A stretch of 64,000 bases of DNA, taken from Cucumis sativus (taxonomy: Eukaryota; Streptophyta; Magnoliopsida; Cucurbitales; Cucurbitaceae). Position 1 is the first letter of the stretch. Every line of letters starts with the position of its first letter. Both the position numbers and the translations under genes were made by a program. The notes beneath the pieces were generated by a model. The model ran no database searches, had not been told where the DNA came from, and saw only the letters and a program-made list of their open reading frames with translations. The DNA lies in the NCBI RefSeq assembly GCF_000004075.3, contig NC_026660.2, positions 15,457,837 through 15,521,836 on the forward strand. The letters run 5' to 3'. Positions 12,701 through 25,500 of this stretch are shown here, one piece after another.

Positions 12701-14511
12701 GACGTTGAACGAAGAGGAAATATTTGAAGTTCAAGACAGATTATCACTTTTCCCTCTTGGTTGGATCCATGTAAGCTTGCTGACCCTCTAGGCAATCGAT
12801 AGCATGAATCTATGATTATAGAATTGCAGAACGCAGAATTAGAAAACTTGGGATGATTATCTTGATTTCTATTGATGCTTCACAAATAATTTGTTTTTGT
12901 ATATACTGTTCATAGTACGCTCTCTTAGTTCCATTACAGTTTATGATACGGATAGAACAGAAAACAAATAACGGTAATGTTCCCTGGCACATAAGAGAAG
13001 GTCAATCTAGATAGACATTCTAACCTCTCACCAAAATTTACTTTCTTTTTTGCTCATGGACTAACCACATTCCACATATAGACTAACATTACACAAGACA
13101 ACGGAGCTACCTACAAGTATAACCTTCCTCAACTGCCCATAACTACCAGCAACATTTCATAACTACCCACCACAGCTCATAACTACCTGAAAGACTAACT
13201 TTTCTCCTCCGTCTCCCCTCTTCTTTACAATCCTTGTGTCTTTCACATGATGCTTATCTTCTCACCTTATAGAGTTACTGTAGAAAACTCATCGACTATC
13301 AGTCTAAAGATAAAAGCAAAGCATTTCCTTCATAGGATGTTGGACTGCACTTTCTGTCGTTATAAAAAGTGGAGGTAGTGTTGTTATCGTCAAAATATAG
13401 CAAGTCTTTGCATTATTTCACTTAAGTTGACTTGCTATGCAGTGATGTCTTGGCTGGTATGGGCAGTCTTGTGGGGTTTTTAGATTAAGAGGAAGAATAA
13501 AATATTTAGAGAAATGGAGAAAGCAGGTGAAAAAGCTTTAGAGGTAGCTACTAGCTAGGTTTAGCTCCTTATGAGTTGTGGGCCAGTCACTATGCTTTTT
13601 TATGCTTTTTTTGTAATTATGAGCGAGCTTGGTCTTGTTTTTTTTAGATTGGAGTCCTATTCTTTTCAGTCAGAGTTGGATTTTTTTGTACCGGGTATAT
13701 TCTTTCATTTCTTTCCATAAAAGTATGGTTTCTTAAAAACTAATAATGAATGAAAATTAAAATGCAAAGTACAACAGTGGAATATAATTTCCGTTGTATA
13801 CTTTCTTGAGAATATATGAATATTTGGTGTTAACGTTTCTATTGGCCGTATTATCTATGGAAGAAACTTCTATTTTGATATTTCCTGTCTCTTATTCTTT
13901 GTTTGATTCTCAGACACACCCATCACAAACCTGTTTCATGTCGTCTGTGGATTTGCACACGCATTACTCGTACCAGGTAAGATTACAATTGTACTCACTT
14001 TTCTTTTTCACAACCGATATATTTTTTCTGAGTGTTACTCAAAGAACAAGTTTAGTTATTCTCATAACGGTGAAAGTTCCATCATGAAATTGAAGTCCTA
14101 ACTTGTGAAAACTTTTATCTTCTTTGCATTATTTGTTCTTCCTGTTCTAGTTTCTTTTGCCTCGTCTAAGGAATTTTTTTGCTTCAGATTATGCTACCAG
14201 AAGCAATTGCAATCGTCATGGCTCCGACTGATACGTCAAGGTGTGTTTTCCCCCTCCATTCACTCAACTCTCACTGTTTCCGTTTCTCCAATCTTGTATT
14301 TATATCATTAGCTAACAAGTGCCATTGCTATTGCAGTCCATATGGAATATTTCATCTATCCGATCCAGGCGGTGTATCAGTCATCCGCAACTGCCAACAG
14401 CGCGGATTTCATCCCCACGAGGAGCCTGACGATGGGAGTCCACTCTATGAACACTGCTCTCATGTTATGATGAATCCAAATGCAAAGTTTGACGTTATGG
14501 ATCTAAGGTAA
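9770..14511 (+). CDS. AMSH3: AMSH3-like ubiquitin thioesterase (JAMM/MPN+ deubiquitinase), 14 exons, 507 aa
   Basis: Exons: 9770-9868, 10100-10164, 10258-10333, 10417-10617, 10813-10913, 11368-11470, 11564-11607, 11739-12054, 12174-12263, 12345-12407, 12696-12770, 13914-13976, 14188-14240, 14337-14511. All junctions keep frame. The N-terminal MIT-type helical region (about 1-115) is followed by a Ser/Pro-rich linker and the MPN+ domain (about 336-507). The JAMM zinc site is intact: Glu356 in NLETCGVLAG, then His411, His413 and Asp424 in HTHPSQTCFMSSVD. The Cys/His-rich C-terminal lobe (RNCQQRGFHPHEEPDDGSPL) ends in MDLR, as is typical. From the family: it hydrolyses K63- and K48-linked ubiquitin chains on endosomal cargo with ESCRT-III and is needed for vacuole biogenesis and endocytic traffic. 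The length matches Arabidopsis AMSH3 as I recall it. Intron 11 (1.14 kb) carries a LINE relic. Confidence 0.95.
13445..13745 (+). mobile_element. LINE (L1-type) 3'-end relic in AMSH3 intron 11
   Basis: From 13460 the + frame reads W-A-V-L-W-G-F, stop, I-K-R-K-N-K-I-F-R-E-M-E. This resembles the C-terminal 'W..W..RN.RIF' segment of plant L1 ORF2. It is followed by a tail typical of plant LINE 3' ends ('cttggtcttgttttttttag', then 'ttccataaaagtatggtttc'). It is heavily degraded and in sense orientation to AMSH3. Judged from pattern only. Confidence 0.5.
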
Positions 14512-14649
14512 GATTTTGATTGTATAGCACCCTGGAAATAGATTTAAAAAAAAAAAAACTTAACACTTCAACAACCGCTATGTAAATTTTGTAATTTGCA
14601 AATCCAATTGAGTTACTGCCATTGTTGCGAGACTTCGGGCGGTGGCTAT

Positions 14650-14655
14650 AATAAA
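14650..14655 (+). promoter_or_regulatory. Candidate polyadenylation signal of AMSH3
   Basis: AATAAA lies about 140 bases after the AMSH3 stop codon, followed by TG/T-rich sequence. The position is plausible for a plant near-upstream element. Confidence 0.45.
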
Positions 14656-14926
14656 GCCTTTTGTTGTGCCGAAGTTCTCTATGATTAAGGTTTCTCTTTG
14701 TTGAAAGAATAGTTTCTAGTTATATAATGTACATGATAACTTCATTTCTTTTTCATGCCTTAGAGAGCCTTTTTTTTTTCCTTCTTTAGATGTAAACTTT
14801 TGTTGTGGACATTATTTGTGATATGATATTATTTTGGGTTGATGCATTCCTCTTTTCTTTTTAAGCCTTAAATTTTCCAAATTTTAAAAGGGAATGATTT
14901 CCATCCATGATGATCACCTACTTAGA

Positions 14927-15000
14927 ATTTAATATTCAATTAGTTCCATTGACATTGGATTGATTTAATATTCAATTAGTTCCATTGACACTCTATTGAT
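14927..15000. repeat. Tandem duplication, ~36-bp period
   Basis: Two copies of 'ttcaattagttccattgaca' with flanking 'tttaatat' lie head to tail in the AMSH3 3' spacer. Confidence 0.8.
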
Positions 15001-15339
15001 GTAGGATTTGAGGGATCTTTTATTGAGATTAGTTGAGACGCACGTGAGTTGGTTCAGATGGTATAAACATAGAACATAAAGTAAAATAAAATAAAATAAT
15101 AAAAATGTAGTTGGTTTGATAAAAAATATAGTCCAATTTTCATTTCTTTGGAATGTTTTTGCCTATTTCCCTTTTATGTTTTAATGGCTCATCTCTTGAT
15201 ATTTTAAAATTTATTTTTGAGATTAACTTTTGAAATAATATTTAATGAAAATGCAAGAAATTTCGATCAATTAAATTTTGCCACATCATCACAACAAATA
15301 TTCGATAATTATATTTTATTAGATTTTGAAAGTTAAGTT

Positions 15340-15905
15340 TACTCAAGCAAATGGATCAAAGTTCAAGTCCAAACTCAATAAGGCAAATGAGTCCAAGTTT
15401 AAGCCCAACAGATAAATTGGTCAAAGTCCAAGTCCAACAAGTAAATGGGTTAAAGTCTACAAAATTTCTCTATAAATAGAGACATTTGTCATTCATTTGA
15501 GAAAGTCTCTTGTTGAAGGAAGAATTGAAGCTCTAAATAATTGAATATTCAAACTTCTATAAAGCTCTCAAGACGTGCAAGTTCTTATCAACTTCGAGAT
15601 CATCATCTTCTGAATGATTGAAGACTTGGAAGATCAAATTTTCATTGAATTTCAGAAAACTGAAGCTCAAATAGACTTGCAACTACAACATCCTAAAGAC
15701 CGAAGATAAAAAAATTCTAAGTTTTTAACTTGTATTCGAGAGAAAGCATCAAAGATGTAAATACTAGTGATTGTATTTACAATATTCATCAATATACAAA
15801 TTTCAATTCCACGAAATACATTTCTTCGAAATCTAGTGTGAACAAAGGCTACCGTCAAATACATTTCTTCGAAATCTAGTGTGAACAAAGGCTACCGTCT
15901 AAGAT
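15340..15905. mobile_element. LTR-like retrotransposon relic
   Basis: The segment has repeated 'caagtccaac' / 'caaatgggt' words and a strong promoter-like 'ctctataaatagagac' at about 15469. A leader-like stretch follows ('cattcatttgagaaagtctc') with A-rich non-coding sequence. That layout resembles a plant LTR (U3, TATA, R/U5). No internal protein domain or primer-binding site is visible, so a solo or truncated LTR is the most I can claim. Confidence 0.35.
15813..15899. repeat. Tandem duplication, 43-bp period, near-identical copies
   Basis: The unit 'aaatacatttcttcgaaatc' plus 'tagtgtgaacaaaggctaccgtc' occurs twice in direct succession with essentially no mismatch, so it is recent. Confidence 0.9.
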
Positions 15906-17983
15906 TAGCTAAGAATTTATTATTTAAAAGAATAATTGACATGTGGGAGTATAAGTCTATAAGGGAACGATGGGATTAATCAATAATGAAATTTGCACTT
16001 CAAACCCATGGACAATGCGGCACCACCAAGTTTTGACAAGTGTCCATTAGGCTTCATAATTTAATACCAAACCACTCGTAAATGGTGAAAGCTTTTAGTC
16101 CACGATTTCAAAGCCATTTAGCTTAACTAGAATGGAAATAAGAGATAATTGAACAAAAAAGATGTAGAACGAGGACCACGTTCTAAATATTGTATTTTTT
16201 AAAATAAAAAATAGGAACAAAAAAGTGTAATGTTATTGAAATACATTTTTACTTTGGAATTAATTAAGTACGAGTAATACGAAATTTAATGATAATCATA
16301 ATAATATTGATAAAAGTATAAGTGACATAAAGTTTAATGATAAATTGATAATCATGATGATGCGAGGGTTGGAGTATGCATCGTCAAATAGGTTGTATTT
16401 GGTATTTTATTAGCAATTTCGAAGTGCGTTTTTCTAATTTGGAATCTATTCAGAGATATAGTGATAAGAAACCATAACCATATGTTTAGAGTTGATTAGC
16501 CTACGATCAAGTAATTAAAGGTTGTTAGTCTACTTAATGTTAACGTATTAAGAAAGATTTAGACAAAAAATATTAATTTAATATGAAATTTTACAAATGT
16601 CCTAATTTAAAAATTATTTTTTAAATAAAAAATATAATATTTTATGGACAATTATAACATTTCATTAATTATTAATTATATAATACAAAAATCAATGAAA
16701 TATTATATTCATACGATTATTTGAAAAAATACATTTGAATTTAACATGAATTTCATATCTTAAGTATATTTTAAATTAATTATAAATTAAAATATATTAT
16801 AATTTTTCTAATTTTTTTTATAATTTGTAGTAAATTATTTATATATTCTTTCCAAAATTATATATTTATCTACTTCCTTTTTCTATCTGACAGTCACAAT
16901 ATATTTATTCTTCTTCATCACTAACAACTATTTTTATCTATTATTCTCCATTGTTTGAAGCTTTTAGATATTCAATAATAAAATTCAAACTTCTTACTAC
17001 ATTGTTTTCTCAATTTGTATTCAAATTTCTCATAACCGTAAGCTGCAGAATCTTAACAAGTTGCCGGCATATACAATTCTCCATCACCTGAAGCTACGAT
17101 AAAGTCCACAGTAAGTCATTTGTTCTTTTACTCATTTAAAATTAAATAGTTAAACAACAAAACTACATGATTAGTTCATTTTGAGTATATCATCTGCGTA
17201 TATATCGTATATATTAACAATATACCCCTCATTTTAATGTTATTCTGATATGATTTTATAAATGTATACCACATATTATTTATGATTATACTAGTTTTAT
17301 AATATTGTCGCATTATATAATAGTTTGTATATGTGATTTATTATATAAAAACCACATCTTATTTACATTTATATTAGTTTTATATATTACCCGTAAGATA
17401 TAATACTTTAAGTTGATGTTTTATATGATATATACCATATAAAACATCAACTAATGTTTTTCTCAACATTACATATACTATAAAACAATTAATGTTTTAA
17501 TGACATATATTACATATACTCATCATAATTATTTCTCATCCATGTTCATGTAGCCATAAACAACTTTAATACATAATCAATATTATTTCAAACATAACGT
17601 ATTATTTACCACATAACATATGAATATTTAAATAAAAAACATAAACAATTTGATATAAGAACCTTTCACTAATAAAATATACACTTAATTTATATATGTT
17701 ATTTAGTATATATACCTCATATTATATACAATAATACCTTATACATAATTCCTACAGAATTTGTGTTTAAATTTTTTGTTTGTAGAATAAATATTATTAA
17801 AACAGTAGTAAACGACATGATCATACATACATTCCTTTATAAATGTATTTGATTACATTATACTTTAATATATCTGCAATCTATAATAGTTATGTTCTAT
17901 GTTTTAGTATATATACCTCATATTATATACAATAATACTATATACTAACATATATACCTCATATTATTTTTTTGATAGGATGA
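15906..17983. other. AT-rich intergenic, no gene seen
   Basis: Very AT-rich, dominated by 'atatac', 'tattata' and 'acatata' words from about 16560 on. No credible coding exon is visible. The 17.3-17.95 kb portion repeats the words 'tatatacctcatattatata', suggesting old simple-sequence expansion. Confidence 0.6.
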
Positions 17984-18480
17984 CCGTTCTTTTTCAACGT
18001 TGAATTCTTAATAAACTCTAGAATGTATCACATTTAAAACTAAATTTTCGTTTGTTTGCCTATTTAATCGAATATTTAAAATATACCTAATATACCAAAT
18101 GTTTCATATCTTTTGAATATAATCTAAAATATACCTAATATACTGAATGTTTCATTTGTTTTGAATATATATATTATTAAGCACAAAATTTCTAGCTAGA
18201 TTCTATCGGATAAGTTTTGTATTTTTCGGCCATCGAAAGTTTTCTTCTTCACTGTCGAAATTTCAATAAACCCTAAATTGTATCACATTCAAAACTACAT
18301 TTTCATTTGATTGACTATTTAATTGAATATCTAAAATATACCTAATATACCTAATGTTTCATATGTGTTAAATATATACAATAGTAACCTCGAAGTTTTT
18401 AACTAGATTATGTTCGAGAAGTTTTATATTTATCGGTCGTCAACTGTTTTCTTCTTCACCTCTGAACTCTCTAAAATTTT
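17984..18480. repeat. Degenerate tandem repeat, unit about 205-245 bp, 2+ copies
   Basis: Block 1 (from about 17984) and block 2 (from about 18228) share, in order: a 'ttttcttcttcac'-like start, 'aataaac(t/c)cta', 'tgtatcacatt', 'aaaactaca', 'ttgactatttaat', 'aaaatatacctaatatac' and 'atgtttcata'. A third partial block starts near 18430. No coding content. Confidence 0.7.
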
Positions 18481-21400
18481 GATGTAAAAATCGTAATCCA
18501 CGTTGGAAGGAGTAGACAACCGTTTTCGTGAAAGGAAAGCATGAAAAGTTTTCCACTTCTTTCCAAAACCGTATCTCGTTATTTTTTCCATTTAGATATT
18601 TATGTATAGTCCATTTAGGACTTTTATGAAATTTATTAGTAATTTGGATCATTCATGTAATATCATATAGCAATTTAGGCTCTATGAGTTAAAGGCCCAA
18701 GTATTAATCATCATCCACTGATAAGGGCTAAGCTCTGGAAACAAGATGTATGGTTGATTCCATCTACCATTATTTGGTATTTCAACAACGTTTAGGCGCA
18801 CTCTTTTGACAACTAAGACTTGAGAAGCAAAAAGTTTCTTTTCTTGAATGGCTTCGTTGCTAGTGTCGTTTGGTGTGACAAATATAAAAAAGAAGTGTGT
18901 GTTTTCATTTGGAGAAATTTAAGGTATTAATTTCAACTATCCTTCCCATTTTCTTAGCCTATATAAAGATTAAAAAAACTAAAGAAATATAAGGGTTTTT
19001 GTAAACTCATGGACTAATTTTTCGAGGGGTTTGGTCACGCGGATACATTAGGTTGATATGGTTGATGCCAATCCAATGACATCACATCAGATTCTTCTCT
19101 CTCTTTTTTATTGATTGATACCTTATCAATTAAAACTAATCGTCATCTAATGATATTGAAAAAAACTGAAGTGTTTGGAAGTCACTTAAAGTAATTTTTC
19201 AAGTGTAATTTAAACAATTTTTAGGAAAATGAGTTTAAACAAAAATGAAGTTTTTGAAAAACATTTTTCTCTTAATTTAATCGAAACGAACCAAAGTAAA
19301 AATAGTAGTAAAGTCTTAATATCAATGGATTAACAAAAGAAAACATGGACTAATAACCTAGACGTCATAGATACACCGGAGAACTTAAAGAATTCTTGGA
19401 TTAAACCCAAGTCTCAATTGACTAGAGAGACACAAGTTCATTTGGTTAGCTCTTAATAGAACTTGTAAAACAAGATGGGATATGAACCATTCTCTGTTCA
19501 TAGTTGACTTTAAATTTAATCCTCATTGTCATCTATTAGTTAGTTTAATATTCACTAAACATTCACACAAACTTACTTATTTTCACTTGACACCCTTGGT
19601 TTTGCATTAAAATGTATTGCCTTAACAAGAAATGAATTAACTACTAGTCTAAAGGATACCATACTTGACATACAACCAAGAGTTAATATTTTGAAATTGT
19701 GTGGTTGTATTAGAACTCAAATCATATCACTCATTCTCATTTGGTCAAGGGAGTTTTATTTTGTCTCTTTTGCTCTTTTTCCAAAAATAAAAAGAGGGAA
19801 AAAGAATAAAAAGAACAAGAGAAAGAAAGATGTTTAAGTGAACAAATTTTAAGAATGAATGATTTTCAATTTTATTATAAAGTTTGTGGATCCCAAATAA
19901 CTTTAGCTCTTTTAACTGTAGAATGTGTGTTACATATTTGAAGTCTATAAAATTTTCTATTGTAGGTTAGATATGTTAATAGCTTAATTTAATATCAATT
20001 AAATTTTTTTTGACTCTAGAATTATAAATTTATGTACTGTTTTAATATTAAAGAATTTTAATGCTACAATTCCAAAAGAAGAAATGAAAATATCTTTAAT
20101 GCTATACTTTTGCATTTGAGGTGGTTTTCTAGTTTTGTTATTTTTATATAGGGGCTTTAGAAAAAAATGAAATAAAATTGATATAGGTATTAAACATGGC
20201 ATTATCACAAACACAAACACACCCATTATTATTATTATTATTATTTTATATAACAAGTAAGAAGGTAAGAGGTCAAAACTTAGAACTTAAAAAGAAAAAG
20301 CTACACAAATTATATCAATGACTTCTTAAGAAATTTAAAAATGGTCCGTTTTCAATGATGCTTATCTCACTTGTTTTCCTTTGTAAAAAATTGCAAAAAT
20401 ATAACAAATTTTTGTTCACATTTGTTTGGATTGAATCGAGAAAAAAATGCTTTTAAAAAAAAATTATTTTTGTTTAAACTCTTCTTTTTTTTTAAAAAAA
20501 AATGATTTAAAGTATAATTATAAATGTTGAGTGGCTTCTAAACAATTTAATTTTTTTTCAAAGTAACTTATTTTTTAAATTTAATACTTGAAAATGTAAT
20601 CAAAACACACTATTAATTAGAAGGATTGATGATTTAAACCTAAGACCTTTTGTTCTCGCAAACATATAGTGTCAGTTGAGCTTATGTTGGTAAAAACAAA
20701 AAATATAATCATCCTTCTTCGTTTGGGAAAAATTAGTTTATATCATGAAACTTTGCAAGTTAATATCAATAAAACTTTAATAATGTCAATCGATGAATCT
20801 CATATCGAAGTTTGGTGGGTAAAAAGTATTCACTTATACTGATTGGTTCATCAATAATTAAAGAGATTTATTATTTTGTTATTCACATTAACTGACATTT
20901 CTCACTTTGATATTTGTGTCAACTCCCTTAATTATTTTACTGTATAGTAACTACCAACTAATGAACATTGATTTGTAGTATAAGCCTTATAGTCTCTAAA
21001 TTTTATCCCCGATCCTTTTCCAGTGAATGCATACGAGTTTTAATAATCAGACTAGCTGACCAGGTTGGTGACCTTTGACTTATTGGTTAGCTTAGAATAG
21101 TATCTGGCTCTTGTTCATCAACTTGTATCGACTTTTTGAGTTTGACTTCCAAAGATTTATAGGGTCTTATGATTTTGTGGAAGTCCTTTAAGCTTGGGAG
21201 GTTCAGTCTTTAAAAATTGAAAGTTACCGTTTTCAGTTACTCCATTCCTTTCCAAAATGAATGGTAAGACGGACATGTTTATAGAGTTTCCATGGGCTTA
21301 GTGATCTTGAGTTTGATTAGTCATGAACGTGACTTTATAAATTGGATTTTGGAATTGGTTGATGACGAAATTAAACCTACATTTAGGCACAACTGAAAGT

Positions 21401-22245
21401 GAAAATATAATTATTTAACTAAACCACATCAATTAATTTGATCAAAACATCAATATGAAAACCTACCACATCATTCAAATAATCTAATTTTGCTTTCAAT
21501 TTCAATTTGAGACATACTTCAATATTTAGTTAGCTCTTAAGATTTATAATTTTGTCATTAATTAAAGAAATCACGTTACAACATGCGATTGCAAGATTTC
21601 TCACTCAACATATTAGACTTTAAAATTTTGGAGATAAAAAACACTCTCGACCAATCCTGAACACCAAAAAGGTAAAACTTTTCGATAATAATTTTTTTTA
21701 AAAGAAATAATAAACTGAGGTTAGATGGTATACAATTCAACTGAAAATCAAAAATCGATTTAATCGATTTAAGATCGAGTAGTCAGTTTTGTCTCCCGAT
21801 AGATTGGAGTTTGTTTTCTGTTAAATTAGTTTTGTCTACCAGTAAGTCAATTCTCCAATAAAAGCTAATAACCTGATTGACGGTACGATTTTCATGATTC
21901 ATGTAATCCGCCATTTTTCAAAACCAATTCATATACTATCCAAACAATTTTGAATGAAATGGAAGCATTTTAATGCAAAATGACGATGCATTAGTTTTAA
22001 TCCATAAAAAAAGTGTTAAAAACATGCTTTTTTTGAAAAATTTTAAAAATAATTTTGAAAACTCGGTCTTGTTTAACAAAATTTTAAAATCGGTTTTAAA
22101 ATGTCTCAAACTGACGGGTCGGATTTTTCGTATCAAGTTTGTGCGAAAAACCGATACCAACCGACCAATATGAAAGTCGAATTGAAATCAAATTAAAATA
22201 AAAGGGCAAATTTGACATAAGGAATTTATAGGTTCGCTCCCACAG
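18481..22245. other. Intergenic, no gene seen
   Basis: AT-rich spacer upstream of the MYB gene. It contains an (ATT)n tract at 20223-20243, and the 21725-22170 segment shares tcggtt/aaccga-like words with 2825-3010. No exon-like sequence was supported. Confidence 0.55.
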
Positions 22246-22289
22246 CTTGAGTGGCGCACGGTCCAAATAAAGAAAAACTTATTTATACA

Positions 22290-22545
22290 TATAAAAAGGG
22301 TAGGCTTATAGGATCATAGACTCATAGCGTAGCCATTTTCATTGCTCAAGCTTATTCGTACAGCGGTACTCCCATCCCGTCTCTGCCATTCACGAGTATT
22401 TCCACTATTCTACAGAGAGAATTTAGAGAGAGAGAGTTCTTCCATTAATGTGGCTTGTGAAGGAAGGTGAAGGCGGAGTCTATGTAAGGTGTTGAGAGAA
22501 AGTTTTGTCGTTCTCCATTGAGTCAGTGTGTTTTTGTTTAAGAGA
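22290..22545 (+). promoter_or_regulatory. TATA box and 5' leader of the MYB gene
   Basis: TATAAAAA at 22290-22297 lies about 250 bases before the ATG. It is preceded by 'gcttgagtggcgcac' and followed by a leader with a short GA run (22425-22436). This is the best-placed TATA-like sequence for the gene. Confidence 0.5.
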
Positions 22546-25500
22546 ATGGGGAGAACGCCGTGTTGTGAGAAGGAAGGACTTAGAAGAGGTCGTTGGACGG
22601 CGGAGGAAGACGATAAACTCAAAAAGTATATCGAAGCGAACGGCGAAGGTTCGTGGAGATCGTTGCCAAAGAATGCTGGTGAGATTGATTTTGATTTTGA
22701 GTTTTTTGTGCGATTAAGTGCTGCGATTTTTTCTGGTTGTTCTACCGGAGATTATGATCTTTTTTCTGAATTGGTGCTTCTTCTATTTCTAACTTAGATT
22801 ATGAATTGATTTGAAATTACTTCTTCTAGTTTATGTATCTGAGTTTATGAATTGATGTGAAGTTGTGTGTGTGAAAATCTAAGGCTGTTGAGGTTATGAA
22901 TTTTTCTGAATTTGTGCTTCTTCTAGTTCTAACTTAGATTATGAATTGATCTGAAATTGTTTCTTCTAGTTCTATGTATCTGAGATTATGAACTGATGTG
23001 AAGTTGTGTATGTGAAAATCTAGGGCTGTTGAGGTGCGGAAAAAGTTGCAGGTTGAGATGGATTAATTACTTGAGAACAGATTTGAAGAGAGGAAATATC
23101 AGTCCTCAAGAAGACGAAACTATTCTCAAATTGCATACGACTCTTGGAAATCGGTCAGTCTCTCTCTCTCTCTCTCATAGCGTAGAAATATTCGTGCAGT
23201 TCTCTTCGTGATTCTTTTCAAAATTATTATACTCGATTTTAAATATCGGCGAATAGATCGTTAAGGTTTAATTGTAGTATATAATTTCGAGTAGACGATA
23301 TTTTTATTCGTGAATCGCCGTTTGATTCTTCACAACAGACATTTTGCTTTGTTGAGTCTGCATCGTTATCTCTTCTTGATCATTCATATTTCTAGAACTT
23401 TTAATTTCATTTTCTATTTTCTCTTGTGCTACATTTTTTCCACTTCTGATTTTCATTTCAACCTTTACGACTGATTTCTACTTCCCTGTTCTTGTTTACG
23501 TCGTTATTTGCCCGACGATCATTATATTCATTCTTTTGGAATATTCGGACTTTTTTTATAAATTTATTTGATACCTTTCCTTCTTTTTGAGATCTTCATT
23601 TGAAGCTAATTCACTGACCTCTGCTTTGTTGTTCTTGTCAACATCGTTCTCGTCCTTTTTTTTATCATTATCATCAGTTTTTTTTTTTGGCACATTCGAT
23701 TTATTTATTTATTTTTGTAATTTTCTTTCCATTTGAGATTTTATGATATGATTACAAAAAATTCTAAAACATTATCATGCATTCGATTTATAGATCAATG
23801 TATTCATTCGTAATTTCTCATAGTCTCCGTATGAAGTTTGACGAATTTCATCTGAGAATAATAAGATGGAATTCATATGAATGAATTTCCTCTAAAAGAA
23901 AGAAAATCAAAGAAAATTTGATGGAGATTCCAAACTAAAAAACGAAAAAGGTAATAAAAAAATACCAAAAAGAAATGCTACTATAAAAATGTATAGGTAG
24001 ATTAAATTGAAAGTGTGTAATAAAATTATACATTAATTTTTATAGATTAGTATCTCTACTTAACAATTGAGTTCTCTTAATTCTTTTTTCTTTTAAAAAA
24101 AAACCGAAATTGATAATTAAAAAACTTTTAACTTTACAAATTGCCTACTGTGCTATAGTTTGTTGATTCTATTTTTTTTCTTTGTTTTCAAATTCTTCCG
24201 TAAGTCTTAAAACGAGTCTTATTTTTAACTTTGTTCTATTAACATTCCTTATATAAATTTAAAAATATATATTTCTAGTTTTTCTTCAATGAAAAACAGT
24301 ATTGTTATTAGTTTACAGAGTTCACAACTTTTCTTCAACACTATACTAATTGGCTTATCTTAAGATTTATTAGTACAAATTAAATTTGATGTTAAAGTTG
24401 GAAATAAAATGGTATTTTATTTATGTTTAAATAATAGCGTAATTAGTTTGTAGATTTTCTTAAGTTTCGTTTTTTTTTTTTTTTTTTCTAAAATTTCAAA
24501 ATTTTCAATAGAATTTAATTTTTACTTCTGCAAAAACTTCCAATTGTTGTGCAATAGATTTCTAGAAAATAGTTGATCTAACTGTCTTTTTTTTCGTTTA
24601 ACTTTTAATTTTCGACTTTGTGTTTTAATAGATTTGTAATTTTATTTTTTAAGAAATCAAAATTGAATGAATAAATTTGAAAATTTATAAGTTTAGGGGT
24701 AGAATTTGTAACTTAATATCTAAGTTAAATTACAAAAAAAAATAAAAATAAAAATCAACCTAACTTTAAGGGTTGAAATTTGTAATTTAATATATTTTTC
24801 TTTTTCAAAAGCTTTTTGCTTCAGTTTTTTTTTGTGAATTAATTAGTGTCATCTTTTCAGACTTTCGTAATAAAAGTCTGACATTATTGATAATGATAAT
24901 AGAAATTACTTTATTAAAAAGGACAGAAACACGTGTAACACATTTTGCATGTAATGCCATTGATTTTGGGCTCACGGGCCTTAAAGCTTGAAAGAAGACA
25001 TCACTTTCATGTTCTTTCCACTTCCGTGTCCCACCATACTCCTTTAACAAACATCTCATTAAATAACACTTCCAAGAAATTATTTTTTAGTTCTAAGTTT
25101 TAATGAATGCCAAATAAACATTTTTAGTCCTTCGGTTTATAAAATAGATAAATTTAGTCCCTTGTATGTATTTAGTTTTTCAAATTTTAAAAATAGGTTT
25201 GGAAGAAGTTTTTTTTTTCTTTCTTTTTTTAATGTTTTAAAAACAATTATATTAATTTTAAATTTTGAAAAAAATAGTTTTAGAAATGTTAAGAATTTTA
25301 GAAATTATTTCTCTAATTTAAATTATAATAAAATTATCTAAATAAAAGTATGAATCTATTTTGAAAACTTAATAACGAGATAGTCTTTTAGATTAGAAAG
25401 ATAATTTTTTCTATTAAAAAAATTAGATTTATTTGTAAGCATTATGTTCTTTTTTTAATTTTTCAATACTAAATATGTTTTTCCTCTACATTTCAGTCCT

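Noticed and set aside
19149..19170. miR395-like word 'ctgaagtgtttgg'
   Set aside because: Only the first 13 bases match the mature miRNA as I remember it; the rest diverges and no fold-back arm is visible.
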